Assembly: GCF_021650935.1 (NCBI RefSeq)
Contig: NZ_CP091244.1
Coordinates: forward strand, 3,472,001-3,536,000
DNA length: 64,000 bases
Source: Thiothrix winogradskyi
GTDB taxonomy: Bacteria > Pseudomonadota > Gammaproteobacteria > Thiotrichales > Thiotrichaceae
Direction of reading: 5' to 3'
Shown: piece by piece, positions 17,875 through 27,380 of the stretch
How positions within the stretch are numbered: the stretch's first letter is position 1
Layout: each line of letters starts with the position of its first letter
The notes under the pieces: generated by a model
The model's input: only the letters and a program-made list of their open reading frames with translations
What the model was told of the DNA's origin: nothing
The model's database searches: none
Program-made: the position numbers and the translations under genes

Positions 17875-18204
17875 TAATGTCACGTGAGTAGCGGCAGTGC
17901 TGCGCTCAAGCGTAAACAACAGCTCGCAATATTCGGGCTGTTCGCACAGGGGCGTGGGGTCGTCGGCACAACAACTGCCGACAATGACCCCGGCGTAGAA
18001 AATCCCCGTGCGGATTTGCAGGTGAGTCGCAGTAGCACTGCTTTCCAACACCATCACACTGAAAGTGTCACCGCTGACTTGGCTGCTGTGTGTTAAACCT
18101 GCTTGCAAGGGTAAGGCATTCGCGCCTAACCCTTGCACTTCCGCGCTGAACACGGCTGGAAAATCGGGTTTTCCCCATGCTGCCACTGTTTGACCTAAGA
18201 TCAT
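17866..18204 (-). CDS. Small conserved-looking protein downstream of trxC, function unknown
   Basis: A 112-residue protein not assigned to a family. It starts at an ATG with AGGTGAAAG upstream, 15 bases after the trxC stop, which supports it as a real second gene of the trxC transcript. It contains a cysteine cluster (SCCADDPTPLCEQPEYCELLF), four Cys within 20 residues, while the rest is mixed beta-like sequence without signal peptide or membrane segment. Placement after thioredoxin 2 suggests, but does not show, a redox or metal-related role. Confidence 0.6.
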   Translation of the reverse strand: MILGQTVAAWGKPDFPAVFSAEVQGLGANALPLQAGLTHSSQVSGDTFSVMVLESSATATHLQIRTGIFYAGVIVGSCCADDPTPLCEQPEYCELLFTLERSTAATHVTLLG

Positions 18205-18219
18205 GCTGCTTTCACCTGT

Positions 18220-18654
18220 TTAAAGCTGGCTACGCACCCAACGCTCAATATCCGCAGCCCCCATTGCGCCGGATTGACGTGCAATTTCTTGCCCGCCTTT
18301 GAATAGCACCATCGTCGGAATGCTGCGAATACTGTAATGCGCCCCCACCATTTGGTGATCTTCGGTATTCAGTTTTGCAAAACGCACGTTGGGTTCCAGT
18401 TGCGCAGCAGCTTTCTCAAAAGCAGGTGCCATTTGACGGCAAGGGCCACACCACGGTGCCCAAAAGTCAACCAAGACGGGAATATCATTACGGCTGATGT
18501 GTTTGGCAAAATTCTCAGCACTTAGCTCGGTCGGGTGTCCAGTAAACAAATCGCTGCCACACTTGCCGCACTTGGCGTGCTCGCCCAGCCGTTCCGCCGG
18601 AATGCGATTGGTGACACTGCACGCGGGGCAGACGATATTCATCGGGTTACTCAT
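18220..18654 (-). CDS. trxC: Thioredoxin 2 (zinc-binding N-terminus)
   Basis: A 144-residue cytoplasmic disulfide reductase. The N-terminal 30 residues carry two Cys pairs (CPAC and CGKCG) that bind zinc in TrxC, and the thioredoxin fold follows with the active site WCGPC and the cis-Pro in SIRSIPTMVLF. The ATG at 18654 has GAGG 8 bases upstream. It is divergent from the cytochrome gene, with a strong inverted repeat in the 169-base space between them. Confidence 0.95.
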   Translation of the reverse strand: MSNPMNIVCPACSVTNRIPAERLGEHAKCGKCGSDLFTGHPTELSAENFAKHISRNDIPVLVDFWAPWCGPCRQMAPAFEKAAAQLEPNVRFAKLNTEDHQMVGAHYSIRSIPTMVLFKGGQEIARQSGAMGAADIERWVRSQL

Positions 18655-18720
18655 GCTTAATTCCTCAAAGACGATTACTTCAATGTGCCTATTATGGGTT
18701 TACTCTGCTCGATTTAAAGG

Positions 18721-18761
18721 AAAAAGTCGCAATAACAGGCAGAATGGCATTGCGACTTTTT
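18721..18761. repeat. Perfect 13-bp inverted repeat in divergent trxC/cytochrome promoter region
   Basis: AAAAAGTCGCAAT (18721-18733) is the exact reverse complement of ATTGCGACTTTTT (18749-18761), with 15 bases between. It looks like a terminator stem with flanking A/T runs, yet it lies upstream of both neighbouring genes. It could be a regulator site, or the end of a small untranslated transcript. Confidence 0.7.
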
Positions 18762-18823
18762 AAAGAATCCGTAGAATCGAACCGTTTTAACACGACAAAC
18801 CATAATCGCTAGGAGAAGTAGTC

Positions 18824-19273
18824 ATGAAAGCACTAAGCCTATTGGGCATCACACTAATCGCACTCGCTCAAGCCACTGCACCTGCATTTGCCGAAGAAAA
18901 AGCCGCCGATGCTGCCAAACCGGAAGCGGCTGCCGAAGCCCCTAAAGCCGATGACAAAGCAGCCGATGCTGCTAAACCAGAAGCGGCGGCTGAAGCCCCT
19001 AAAGCCGATGACAAAGCAGCCGATGCTGTTAAAATCGACGGTGAAAAAATTTACAAAGGTCTGTGCATGAGCTGCCATGATGCAGGTATTGCTGGTTCCC
19101 CTAAACTGGGTGACAAAGCCGCATGGGAACCGCGTATTGCAACCGGTGTGGACGCTCTTTACAAAACCAGTCTGGAAGGTAAAGGCGCTATGCCTGCGAA
19201 AGGCGGCAACCCAGCGCTGTCTGACGATGAAGTCAAAGCAGCCGTTGATTACATGGTTGCACAAGTCAAGTAA
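18824..19273 (+). CDS. Class I (c5-like) cytochrome c with Ala/Lys/Asp-rich linker
   Basis: A 149-residue periplasmic electron carrier. The signal peptide ends near AFA-EE. Heme is attached at CMSCH (about residue 84), and the axial Met is in GAMPAKGG, as in cytochrome c5. Between signal and heme domain lies a charged linker containing two 19-residue repeats, probably a flexible tether. GGAGAAG precedes the ATG. A strong hairpin terminator follows the stop codon. Confidence 0.93.
   Translation: MKALSLLGITLIALAQATAPAFAEEKAADAAKPEAAAEAPKADDKAADAAKPEAAAEAPKADDKAADAVKIDGEKIYKGLCMSCHDAGIAGSPKLGDKAAWEPRIATGVDALYKTSLEGKGAMPAKGGNPALSDDEVKAAVDYMVAQVK
18902..19015 (+). repeat. Two 57-bp in-frame tandem repeats in the cytochrome linker
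   Basis: Units 18902-18958 and 18959-19015 encode the same 19 residues (AADAAKPEAAAEAPKADDK) with only a few silent differences, mainly in Ala and Pro codons. Unit number may vary between strains. Confidence 0.9.
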
Positions 19274-19281
19274 TTGATAGT

Positions 19282-19318
19282 AAAAGGCTACCAGCACTGG
19301 CTGCGTAGCCTTTTTTAT
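19282..19318. terminator. Bidirectional rho-independent terminator
   Basis: GGCTAC (19286-19291) pairs with GTAGCC (19305-19310), preceded by AAAA and followed by six T. It lies between the convergent cytochrome gene and the PIN toxin gene, whose stop abuts it, so it can serve both. Confidence 0.85.
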
Positions 19319-19729
19319 TTATCCCCAAAACAGATTGGTGAAATGATTGCGGGCGTAATCGCGATAAACGGTGAAATCGCTATCGACGCTGGCGACGAAA
19401 CGGGTGTTGAGGCGTTCACACAAAACGATCAGGGAGGCATCCGCAAAATCGGCGGGTAGGTCGGAATATTTTTCCAGCAAGTTCAGAATCCGAGGCCAAT
19501 CACCCACGGTATTTTCATCAATCAGCGCGGCGTTTTGCACCCAAAATAGAAAATCCTGCTGCGTCTGTTGCGAGAAATCCAGCATGTGTACGACTTCGCC
19601 GATCACCACCAGATTGGTGTGCAACTTGCCCTGTAGCCCATTGATGAAGGCTTTCGCTTGTGAGTGGTAACGGTCACTGCGGTCAAACAATGCGATCAAC
19701 GGGCCACTATCAATGACGATGTTTCGCAT
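19319..19729 (-). CDS. PIN-domain ribonuclease toxin
   Basis: A 136-residue VapC-like nuclease. The acidic residues that hold the metal are visible: Asp in VIDSGPLIALFD near the start, Glu in VVIGEVVHML, and the Asp residues of FADASL and SVDSDF. Such toxins cut tRNA or rRNA when free of antitoxin. Its start lies 20 bases inside the antitoxin gene, the usual order antitoxin then toxin. It ends at the shared terminator. Confidence 0.85.
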   Translation of the reverse strand: MRNIVIDSGPLIALFDRSDRYHSQAKAFINGLQGKLHTNLVVIGEVVHMLDFSQQTQQDFLFWVQNAALIDENTVGDWPRILNLLEKYSDLPADFADASLIVLCERLNTRFVASVDSDFTVYRDYARNHFTNLFWG

Positions 19730-19961
19730 TCAGCTTCTCCCGCAAAATGGCTTTACGGTTAATGCTTAAATCATCACGCCCACTGCCATTGCGACCAAAC
19801 AAATGCTTGCCTAACTCGTAGGGGCTGGGTTTGTCCACTTCTTTATCCAGTTTCTCGCGGATAGCTTCGCGCACAAATTCCGACAAGGGAATGCCGCTGA
19901 GCTGCAAGCGCTGTCGCAGGGCTTCTTCAATGGATTTGTCTAGGCGGATTGAAATGGTCAT
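19710..19961 (-). CDS. Ribbon-helix-helix (CopG-like) antitoxin
   Basis: An 83-residue protein. The N-terminal strand-helix-helix (MTISIRLDKSIEEALRQRL, then SLSEFVREAIREKL-like sequence) is a CopG/Arc-type DNA-binding dimer module. The remaining C-terminal 40 polar residues would wrap and inhibit the PIN toxin. The ATG at 19961 has AGGAGG 5 bases upstream. The two TACA-n2-TGTA boxes immediately upstream are the likely autoregulatory site. Confidence 0.85.
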   Translation of the reverse strand: MTISIRLDKSIEEALRQRLQLSGIPLSEFVREAIREKLDKEVDKPSPYELGKHLFGRNGSGRDDLSINRKAILREKLNAKHRH

Positions 19962-19977
19962 GGTTTGCCTCCTGTAC

Positions 19978-19998
19978 TACAGATGTATTACAAGTGTA
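19978..19998 (-). promoter_or_regulatory. Tandem palindromic operator of the CopG/PIN pair
   Basis: TACAGATGTA (19978-19987) and TACAAGTGTA (19989-19998) are two 10-base palindromes of form TACA-n2-TGTA with centres 11 bases apart, one DNA turn. They lie 5 bases upstream of the antitoxin ribosome site. This spacing suits two stacked ribbon-helix-helix dimers on one face of DNA. Confidence 0.6.
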
Positions 19999-20022
19999 GC
20001 ACAAGCATCAAACCACATACTA

Positions 20023-21615
<1,593 letters not shown>

Positions 21616-21812
21616 GGTGTCCACGGGGTTGGGCTGTTGGAAAGGGGGGGATTATAGCGGAAAGCACAGAAAGGCGTAAGCAAGCCATTGACAAACTACC
21701 GCCCGACGGATGGCAGTAGCAAGCAGACAATCCAGCAAGCTATTATGTGTCATCTGTTCGCCACACATGAGCAAACAGCTACCTAAACCCCAAATCACAA
21801 TAAAGGAAAATA

Positions 21813-22157
21813 ATGAAAATGTCCGAAAATCAACTTAGCGACCAATATTCCGACGAAGGATTTTGGGGGAAAGTCAAAAACTATGCCAAAGCAGCCGGTG
21901 AACGCGTATTAGAACCCGCCCTCAAGCTTTATTACGCTGCTAATGATGGTGATACTCCAGCTTGGGCTAAAACTACAATTTTTGGAGCACTGGGGTACTT
22001 TATTTTTCCGATTGATGTGATTCCTGATATAGCGCCAGTGGTTGGATACACCGATGATTTGGGAGTTTTGGCAGCAGCTATAGCTGCTACTGCTGTTCAT
22101 ATCAAGAATGAGCACACCGAAAAAGCCAAGGCAATTCTTACTCAATGGTTCTCCTAA
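21813..22157 (+). CDS. DUF1232 (YkvA-like) membrane-associated protein
   Basis: A 114-residue protein whose middle (about residues 50-90) has the DUF1232 core: ALGYFIFPIDVIPDIAPVVG followed by YTDDLGVLAAAIAA. The core is hydrophobic enough for membrane association. The function of the family is not known. AAGGAAAATA precedes the ATG. It is followed 82 bases later by an LRAT-like gene on the same strand and may share its transcript. Confidence 0.85.
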   Translation: MKMSENQLSDQYSDEGFWGKVKNYAKAAGERVLEPALKLYYAANDGDTPAWAKTTIFGALGYFIFPIDVIPDIAPVVGYTDDLGVLAAAIAATAVHIKNEHTEKAKAILTQWFS

Positions 22158-22239
22158 GACATAACGATCTGATCCAGCAAATAGTCAACTGGTTTTGTTG
22201 CCTACGTGTCAGCAATTCCCGTTCAATAAGGGTAAATAC

Positions 22240-22755
22240 ATGAGCGTACCGCAACCTTCCATAAAATTAGAAATACTAGAAAAACCTAATATTGGCGACC
22301 ATTTGATTTCCTCACGTTTAGGTTACACCCATCATGGTATCTATATCGGTAATGGCAAAGTCATTCATTATTCTGGGCTGGCAGATGGATTAACATTAAC
22401 ATCAGGCGTTATTGAAGAAGCAACGCTTGAAGCATTCCACAATGGACGCGGATACAGCGTAAAAACCTACGCCAACCCACACTTTACAGGATTAGTCGTT
22501 GCCCAACGCGCCAAATCCAGACTAGGAGAAGACCAATACAATGTTTTTTCCAACAACTGTGAGCACTTCTGCGAATGGTGTATCAACGACGAACACCATA
22601 GCGAACAAATTAAGCAAGCTAAAACTGCATCGACAAAAGGGCTGATGGCTTTTACCCTATTAAGGACAATCGTGCCACCACAAGTGTCTATACCCCTCAG
22701 TCTTTGCTACGGTGCATATTGCTTACTACAAAAAAACCAAAATCCTCAGGGCTAA
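22240..22755 (+). CDS. LRAT-like (NlpC/P60 superfamily) acyltransferase/hydrolase domain protein
   Basis: A 171-residue protein with the circularly permuted NlpC/P60 fold of lecithin-retinol acyltransferase relatives. The catalytic His is in YTHHGIYIG (residue 32) and the nucleophilic Cys in NNCEHFCEW (Cys107). Bacterial LRAT proteins are thought to act on lipids or peptides, often with phage or membrane links, but the substrate is unknown. A hydrophobic C-terminal stretch (about residues 135-165) may anchor it to membrane. The ATG at 22240 has AAGGG 7 bases upstream; a longer reading frame does not. Confidence 0.8.
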   Translation: MSVPQPSIKLEILEKPNIGDHLISSRLGYTHHGIYIGNGKVIHYSGLADGLTLTSGVIEEATLEAFHNGRGYSVKTYANPHFTGLVVAQRAKSRLGEDQYNVFSNNCEHFCEWCINDEHHSEQIKQAKTASTKGLMAFTLLRTIVPPQVSIPLSLCYGAYCLLQKNQNPQG

Positions 22756-22786
22756 ATCTTTTTAACAAACCAAAATTCTCCGGTAA

Positions 22787-22984
22787 TCATGCCGGAAGCA
22801 TCAATGCAACACGCGGAAAAGAACGAACCGGAGTCTGTAAATCAACTCCCCCCGTCAACGCAATGACTCGCTGGTGTACTCGTGTTCCAAAACCTTTCTG
22901 TGGCGTTGGTGACGACAAGACTTGCAGCTCTTCCATCGAATCATTTTGCACAGCACTGATAGGCACGACCACGACAATATCCAT
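22787..22984 (-). CDS. Possible 65-residue protein coupled to the lytic transglycosylase gene
   Basis: The start codon overlaps the transglycosylase stop as TAATG, so it could be translated by re-initiation. The product begins MDIVVVVPISAVQNDSMEEL, then a region with several Val and Pro, and ends at a TGA. No known domain was recognised. The overlap and lack of a competing gene on the other strand are the only support; it may be chance. Confidence 0.35.
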   Translation of the reverse strand: MDIVVVVPISAVQNDSMEELQVLSSPTPQKGFGTRVHQRVIALTGGVDLQTPVRSFPRVALMLPA

Positions 22985-24708
22985 TACAACCCCCGCGCAC
23001 ACTCCGCAACCTTCAATTGCACCCCTGTTCGCAATGGCTGATCCCACGCAACATTGTTAATCTGCATGATCACGTCGGCATTAACACCAAGCTTTTGCGC
23101 CACCTGTTCCAAAGTATCACCCGCTTGGACAGCGTAGAAAAAAGCACCATAACGCCCGCTGCCGCGCTGTTCCGTTTGCGTAAGCAAAGCCGCTGGCACA
23201 GCCTCACAAGTTTGCAAACCCGGTGGCTCTGGTTGTTCTGATGCGATGGGGGCAATGGCAGGCATTACCGCCGATTCAGGCTCAGCCATCGCTTCAGCAG
23301 GAACCAATTCAGTGGTTTTAATATGCTTTACCCGCACAATCCCCTGATCAATCGCTGAAATCAGGTGTACATTCGGTGGAATCTCCGCATCTGCCGCCGT
23401 CGGCAAAACCTTTTCAGTACGGATAAATGCCAAGGTTATTCCAGGGTTAGGCGCGGTGATTTCTTCCGCAACGGGGGCAACTTCCGGCTCAGCCACCGCC
23501 AGCGTTTCACCACGTAACGCCGCTTGGTATTCCAATTCAGTCTGTTCCCACCCTGCTAATAGCAAATGCGCCTGCTCAACGGACTTTTTACCCTGTTCCA
23601 GCTTGGTCAGGTTAGTCAGCACGTTATGGATATAACCACGGGTTTCGGTAAACGTAATCGTAATGGGTTCACCCGGCGTTATCCTGCCCGGCCCCGCATT
23701 GTATGCCGCAATCGCATGAGGCACACTGCCGTCATAACGCCGCACTAACCAACTGAGATAGCGTGTGCCACCGTTAATATTTTCCTGTGGATCAAAAATA
23801 TCGAGCACCCCCAACTCTGCCGCCGTTTCCGGCATCAATTGCATCAGACCCGACGCGCCTTTGTACGACACCACCATTTCCCGGTAACAACTCTCGGCGG
23901 CAATCACCGCTTTCACAAGTGCAGGGTTCACCCCATGACGCTTGGCGGACTCTTTAATCATGTCTTCATACGGCGCAGCTTTTGTTTGCAAGGTTTTAGC
24001 ACTAAAACCACCACAACCTCTCGCTTCGGGTGTGCGCGGGTAATGCACCTTGGTTAAACGCGACTGAAACCATGTTTTGGCGGCTTTCATATCAGGTTGT
24101 GGGAGTGCAGCTAAAGCGGTGTGGTAAACCTTGGTGGAACTTACCCATTTTTTCAATAATGCCACCGCTTGACGATTGGCTTTTTTATTACCATCGAGCT
24201 TAAGCAGAGTCGCCAAATGTTGCTTAACAGGTTCTTGAATCAGCTCAAGCGCTATCGGTAGCTCCGGCTCATGCCAAAGCGTGCCACTGTTGGCGACATA
24301 CGCTGCCAATACTTCTGCTTGGCTGCCTTGGTAACGTCGGAGCAAATAACTGAGGTAACGGGTTCCTGCGTCAATATTGGCTTCTGGGGTAAACACATCG
24401 AATGCACCAAAACGCTTGGCGGTGTCCATCTGCAATTGCATCAACCCCACCCGGCCATCAGGTGATACATAAGCATGATTAAAGCAACTACCCGTAGCCA
24501 TCACTGCCTTGATCAACGATGGGTTCACGCTGTAACGGTTAGCTGCTTTTTTAATATCTGCTTGATACGCGCTGGCGTGCTGATTGAGCGTTTTCGCACT
24601 GAAACCCACACAACTGGCAGGTTCTTCTGCGGCGGACACGCTGAGCGACCAACCCAAAAAAACCACCGCCAGCCACACTGAACCCAGTTTTTCCACTATT
24701 TTTTTCAT
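22984..24708 (-). CDS. Lytic transglycosylase with two SLT domains, one lacking the catalytic Glu, plus LysM
   Basis: A 574-residue periplasmic protein that should cleave peptidoglycan glycan strands. The signal peptide ends near SVSA-AE. Two related SLT units follow, each begun by GFSAKTL. In the second (about residues 232-370) the catalytic Glu272 is in AAESCY, with GLMQLMP and AYNAGPGR. In the first (about 33-170) the same place reads MATGSC, with Gly73 for Glu, and the sugar-site block is AYVANSG, so it is probably inactive and may only bind glycan. A variable Pro/Glu/Ala linker leads to a C-terminal LysM (YAVQAGDTLEQVAQKLGV, near residues 520-570). The ATG at 24708 gives the best signal peptide; a GTG 18 bases upstream is possible. 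Confidence 0.9.
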   Translation of the reverse strand: MKKIVEKLGSVWLAVVFLGWSLSVSAAEEPASCVGFSAKTLNQHASAYQADIKKAANRYSVNPSLIKAVMATGSCFNHAYVSPDGRVGLMQLQMDTAKRFGAFDVFTPEANIDAGTRYLSYLLRRYQGSQAEVLAAYVANSGTLWHEPELPIALELIQEPVKQHLATLLKLDGNKKANRQAVALLKKWVSSTKVYHTALAALPQPDMKAAKTWFQSRLTKVHYPRTPEARGCGGFSAKTLQTKAAPYEDMIKESAKRHGVNPALVKAVIAAESCYREMVVSYKGASGLMQLMPETAAELGVLDIFDPQENINGGTRYLSWLVRRYDGSVPHAIAAYNAGPGRITPGEPITITFTETRGYIHNVLTNLTKLEQGKKSVEQAHLLLAGWEQTELEYQAALRGETLAVAEPEVAPVAEEITAPNPGITLAFIRTEKVLPTAADAEIPPNVHLISAIDQGIVRVKHIKTTELVPAEAMAEPESAVMPAIAPIASEQPEPPGLQTCEAVPAALLTQTEQRGSGRYGAFFYAVQAGDTLEQVAQKLGVNADVIMQINNVAWDQPLRTGVQLKVAECARGL

Positions 24709-24835
24709 GACAATTAAGACACTCACTGAAAAGCCCGACTATTAATATAGTCTAATGACCACAATTTTGCCGGAAAATTCCAGAAAATACCCGTAATGAT
24801 TCAGGTAGTGGTCAGTTAAGCCGATAAGTGGTGTG

Positions 24836-25651
24836 TTAAAGCCAATTTTTTTCCATGTCTACCAACTGCTCCAACTCTTCAGCACTAAAACCCGCCTGCA
24901 ACCGTGCCTCGGTATAAAACGGTCCCCGCAAAGGCGCGGGCAAAGTATCACGAAGTAATTGCCGGAAAGTGGCATCCGGTTCCAAGCCACGTTGCCCACA
25001 GCAGTAATGAAACCAATACGAGCCAATCCGCACATGCCCGATTTCATCCCGCAAAATAATTGTTAATATTTCAACGGTTTCAGCATCATCGACTTCGCGT
25101 AAGCGCTGCATCATACCGGGGGTAACATCCAGCCCACGTGCTTCGAGCACTCTTGGCACCAACGCCATGCGCACCAGCACATCATGGTCGGTCTTACAGG
25201 CTTGTTCCCAAAGGCCATTGTGCGCGGGCAAGTCACCATAAACACAGGAAAAATCCTGCATCCGAGCGCGTAACAAACTGAAGTGGTAAGCCTCTTCCGC
25301 AGCCACTTGTAGCCAATCACCGTAGTAAGCATCCGGTAATTCGCGAAAACGGTAGACCGCATCCAACGCCAAATTAATCGCATTAAATTCAATATGAGCA
25401 ACTGCATGTAATAATGCCCGCCGCCCTTCTGGGGTGCTGAGTTTACGTTGTTTCACATATTTAGGGTGCACCAATTCCGGCTTGGCAGGTCGACCCGGCA
25501 CTGCAATGGTTTGCACCGGAAAGTCCGGCTCATTATCGCGCCATAAGTCACCTTGTTGCCAAGCGGCGTAGAGTTGCTGCGCACCGACCAACTTCTGGTC
25601 AATGTCAGATTGCATTAAGCAGGCGTGTGCTGCTCGGTAGAGGTTTTGCAT
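24836..25651 (-). CDS. DUF455 ferritin-like family protein
   Basis: A 271-residue protein of the DUF455/COG2833 group with a ferritin-like helical bundle. Candidate diiron ligands appear as HIEFNAI (about residue 84), AAEEAYHF (Glu and His) and RDEIGHVRIG (Glu and His). The substrate is unknown. The ATG at 25651 lies 37 bases inside the glycerate kinase gene; it is kept because the resulting N-terminus (NLYRAAHACLMQSDIDQKL) resembles the family. A shorter start at 25615 overlaps the kinase stop as TAATG. It is the last gene of the mrcA-containing run. Confidence 0.8.
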   Translation of the reverse strand: MQNLYRAAHACLMQSDIDQKLVGAQQLYAAWQQGDLWRDNEPDFPVQTIAVPGRPAKPELVHPKYVKQRKLSTPEGRRALLHAVAHIEFNAINLALDAVYRFRELPDAYYGDWLQVAAEEAYHFSLLRARMQDFSCVYGDLPAHNGLWEQACKTDHDVLVRMALVPRVLEARGLDVTPGMMQRLREVDDAETVEILTIILRDEIGHVRIGSYWFHYCCGQRGLEPDATFRQLLRDTLPAPLRGPFYTEARLQAGFSAEELEQLVDMEKNWL

Positions 25652-26781
25652 GGTAGTTTTAAGCCGATAATGACATCCATCACGTTCGTACCCGTCGGCC
25701 CTGTATGGATCAGGTCGCCGCTGGCTTCAAGGAATGTACCGGCATCAGCAGCACGTAAACAAGCCCAAGGGTCAAGATTTTGGTCGTTACCACGCGAAAC
25801 AGTGCCACTATCGACCAACGCCCCGGTGTCGGCTGTCACCCCATCCGTGCCATCCGTACCGGCTGCCAATAGGTAAATAGCATCGTCTGGGTTCAGGTAA
25901 AGTGCCGCTGCCAAGGCAAAATGCTGATTGCGCCCCCCACGACCGGGGTTCAACGGCAATTGCACCGTGGTTTCTGCCCCCCACAAGTAAAGACCGGGAG
26001 CACTCTCATGCAACTGATCCACACACCATTGCGCGTTTACTTCTGCATCACCTTCGATGAAATCAGGCATCAAATGCACAGGCAAATCGGCAGGCGCGGC
26101 GGCAGCCATTGCCGCCAACATTTGGCGATTGCTGGCAACAATTTGCCAATCAAACGTGTCATGCGGCGCTGGAAACAATAATCCCGAACCAATCACCGCA
26201 GGGTCATCGCCGGGTACATCAGAAATCAGCAAACAAGAGACCGGGCGTTCGCCCAAATATCCCCACAATTTGCCGCCTTTAATGAGGGATAGCGCCCGCC
26301 GCATTGCATTAATGTCACTGATAACTGCTCCATTTGCCAACATTGCCTGAGTAGCCTGTTGCAAGCGCGGCAAGCTCCAGCCCGCATCCAACACTTCAAC
26401 CAAGCTGGATGCACCGCCTGAAATCAGAAACAACACCGGCTCATTGGCAGGCAATGCTTGCAGATACGTCAGCAACTGCTTACCCGCCGCCAATGACGAT
26501 TCATCAGGAACCGGATGCGCCGCTTCGACGACTTGCACATAAGGCGGCAGTGGAACGCTAACGTGACCGTGTTTGGTAATCAGCAAAGCACTGGTGATCT
26601 GTGTCGTTAGGTAACGGCTTGCCCCCATGAACATCGCTTCAGCCGCTTTGCCAATCGCCACCACATGGCACGCCCCACGATTACCCTTGGCAAGCAATGC
26701 TTGGTAAACAGCCATTTCGCCATTGACGGCGGCTAAGCCAGCGGCATAGATTTCTAATAGCAGGGTGCGATGGTCGGTCAT
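25615..26781 (-). CDS. Glycerate 2-kinase (GckA/MOFRL family)
   Basis: A 388-residue kinase that phosphorylates D-glycerate to 2-phosphoglycerate, linking glycolate or hydroxypyruvate metabolism to glycolysis. It has the N-terminal DUF4147 domain (VVAIGKAAEAMFMGA, LISGGASSLVE) and the C-terminal MOFRL domain (GGRNQHFALAAAL, AAGTDGTDGVTADTGALVD, HTGPTGTNVMDVIIG). Its start overlaps the preceding gene as ATGA. Together with gph in this window it would complete a phosphoglycolate salvage route if glycolate oxidation enzymes are present elsewhere. Confidence 0.9.
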   Translation of the reverse strand: MTDHRTLLLEIYAAGLAAVNGEMAVYQALLAKGNRGACHVVAIGKAAEAMFMGASRYLTTQITSALLITKHGHVSVPLPPYVQVVEAAHPVPDESSLAAGKQLLTYLQALPANEPVLFLISGGASSLVEVLDAGWSLPRLQQATQAMLANGAVISDINAMRRALSLIKGGKLWGYLGERPVSCLLISDVPGDDPAVIGSGLLFPAPHDTFDWQIVASNRQMLAAMAAAAPADLPVHLMPDFIEGDAEVNAQWCVDQLHESAPGLYLWGAETTVQLPLNPGRGGRNQHFALAAALYLNPDDAIYLLAAGTDGTDGVTADTGALVDSGTVSRGNDQNLDPWACLRAADAGTFLEASGDLIHTGPTGTNVMDVIIGLKLPCKTSTEQHTPA

Positions 26782-27380
26782 TTTATCAACAACGCCGCAA
26801 CTTTCTTCCGATCCGCCCGCTTCATCGCCTTGCCTGTGATCGGGCTAATCGGCGCACTCGCAAAGCGATCATCGTGGGGAAATACCATCAACTCCACTTC
26901 CACATCATCCACATAAAAGCGCAATAGCGGAAAATATTCCTGCTTTTTGTTACCCAAACGGGTACGGCGCTCATGCACCTGAAACGGAATGTGTTGATCT
27001 TCCAGAAAAAACATCACTTCTTCCACCCCATCGGCTGACAAATACAGCGTCACCGCCGAATGCGGGCTGGAGGTTCCCTCCAACGCTGCACCTGTCAAAT
27101 AAGGGTTGTAGGCTTGCAAAAACTCCATCGCTTCCAACGCCACTTCGCGATGCTCCCGCAGCAACGCAGGTTGCGTTTCCGCATCGAACAATTGAATGCG
27201 CTGATGAATCGCCGCCTCAATCTCTTCATTGGTCGGCTGGGAACTGCCGTGCGCGGAAACGCCCAATTGTTCGGCTGCCCGTAACTTAGCCAAACGGTAA
27301 TCACGCATCCCCTCTTCGTAAATCAGGCGGGCGGCTTCTTCCGCCACCAAATGGCGGGTTTCTTCACGAGAATTACGCAT
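26778..27380 (-). CDS. Conserved protein with nucleotidyltransferase-like core
   Basis: A 200-residue protein resembling a proteobacterial family often labelled hypothetical or nucleotidyltransferase. It has a helical N-terminus (EETRHLVAEEAARLIYEEGMRDYRLAKLRAAEQLG), then PTNEEIEAAI, then a core with NPYLTGAALEGTSSPHSAVTL and VEVELMVFP that looks like a polymerase-beta-type nucleotidyltransferase fold. The acidic metal residues are not obvious here, so activity is uncertain. It overlaps both neighbours: TGATG with mrcA upstream and ATGA with the glycerate kinase downstream. Confidence 0.7.
   Translation of the reverse strand: MRNSREETRHLVAEEAARLIYEEGMRDYRLAKLRAAEQLGVSAHGSSQPTNEEIEAAIHQRIQLFDAETQPALLREHREVALEAMEFLQAYNPYLTGAALEGTSSPHSAVTLYLSADGVEEVMFFLEDQHIPFQVHERRTRLGNKKQEYFPLLRFYVDDVEVELMVFPHDDRFASAPISPITGKAMKRADRKKVAALLIK

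Noticed and set aside
22704..23060. Rightward 118-residue frame after the LRAT-like gene
   Set aside because: It overlaps the LRAT-like gene and the transglycosylase gene on the opposite strand and has Cys/Thr-rich composition unlike a real protein.
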